A DNA stretch of 13,283 nt from Thermoproteota archaeon. Its GTDB lineage: Archaea > Korarchaeota > Korarchaeia > Korarchaeales > Korarchaeaceae. Shown here one piece after another: positions 13,237 to 13,283 of this stretch (positions are counted from its first letter, which is position 1; each line of letters starts with the position of its first letter). A program made the position numbers and the translations under genes. The DNA lies in the NCBI GenBank assembly GCA_015521385.1, contig WAOH01000170.1, positions 1 to 13,283 of the forward strand, read 5' to 3'. The notes beneath the pieces were generated by a model. It had not been told where the DNA came from. It saw only the letters and a program-made list of their open reading frames with translations, and searched no databases.

Positions 13237-13283
13237 TCAGGACCTTCCTATCCTAGCTATGCACTCCTTGACCTGCTGGATTA
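13237..13283 (-). CDS. Partial gene, C-terminal end only
   Basis: Read on the minus strand, the last 47 bases encode IQQVKECIARIGRS followed by TGA. The codon use (ATA, AGG, AAG) matches that of the neighbours, and the other two minus-strand frames stop quickly. The rest of the gene lies beyond the window, so no function can be given. A plus-strand ORF from ATG 13259 (MHSLTCWI) is possible but has no ribosome binding site or T-rich box. Confidence 0.4.
   Translation of the reverse strand, partial: IQQVKECIARIGRS

Overview
The window looks like a piece of chromosome from a thermophilic archaeon. The signs are: arginine encoded mostly by AGG/AGA; strong GGAGGTGAT-type Shine-Dalgarno sites inside an operon, next to apparently leaderless starts with a TATA-like box about 26 bases upstream; GC-rich coding sequence; and a glycoprotein with about 60 N-X-S/T sequons. 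A TACK-type lineage such as Korarchaeota is my guess, but nothing here fixes the taxon.

Region 1 (11-10893, plus strand) is a tight, translationally coupled three-gene unit. First is a 251-residue secreted protein anchored by one C-terminal helix. Second is a giant 3234-residue modular surface protein: signal peptide, about 3090 residues of beta-rich ectodomain, one membrane helix and a helical cytoplasmic tail of about 95 residues. Third is a 137-residue protein with two membrane helices and a cytoplasmic winged-helix domain. In both junctions the stop codon of one gene overlaps the ribosome binding site of the next. I infer a surface sensor or adhesin whose tail could pass a signal to a membrane-tethered transcription regulator. 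This is a hypothesis from layout and topology.

The giant ectodomain contains, in order: tandem YFPGD repeats, an unrecognised tyrosine-rich module, CARDB-like and calcium-loop modules, a Cna-B/SdrD-B-like domain, a right-handed beta-helix, several DUF11-like domains and a Gly/Pro linker. A further module of about 297 residues, of a type I associate with bacterial surface proteins, splits a scaffold that is normally continuous.

Region 2 (10910-12398, minus strand) holds an extended SDR NAD(P)-sugar epimerase/dehydratase-like gene preceded by a flavin reductase/flavoredoxin-like gene. Region 3 (12474-13169, plus) is an unrecognised soluble protein that shares a compact divergent promoter region with the flavin reductase. 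The last 47 bases probably hold the 3' end of another minus-strand gene. No tRNA, rRNA, CRISPR array or insertion sequence was seen, and no stretch over 300 bases lacks a gene.
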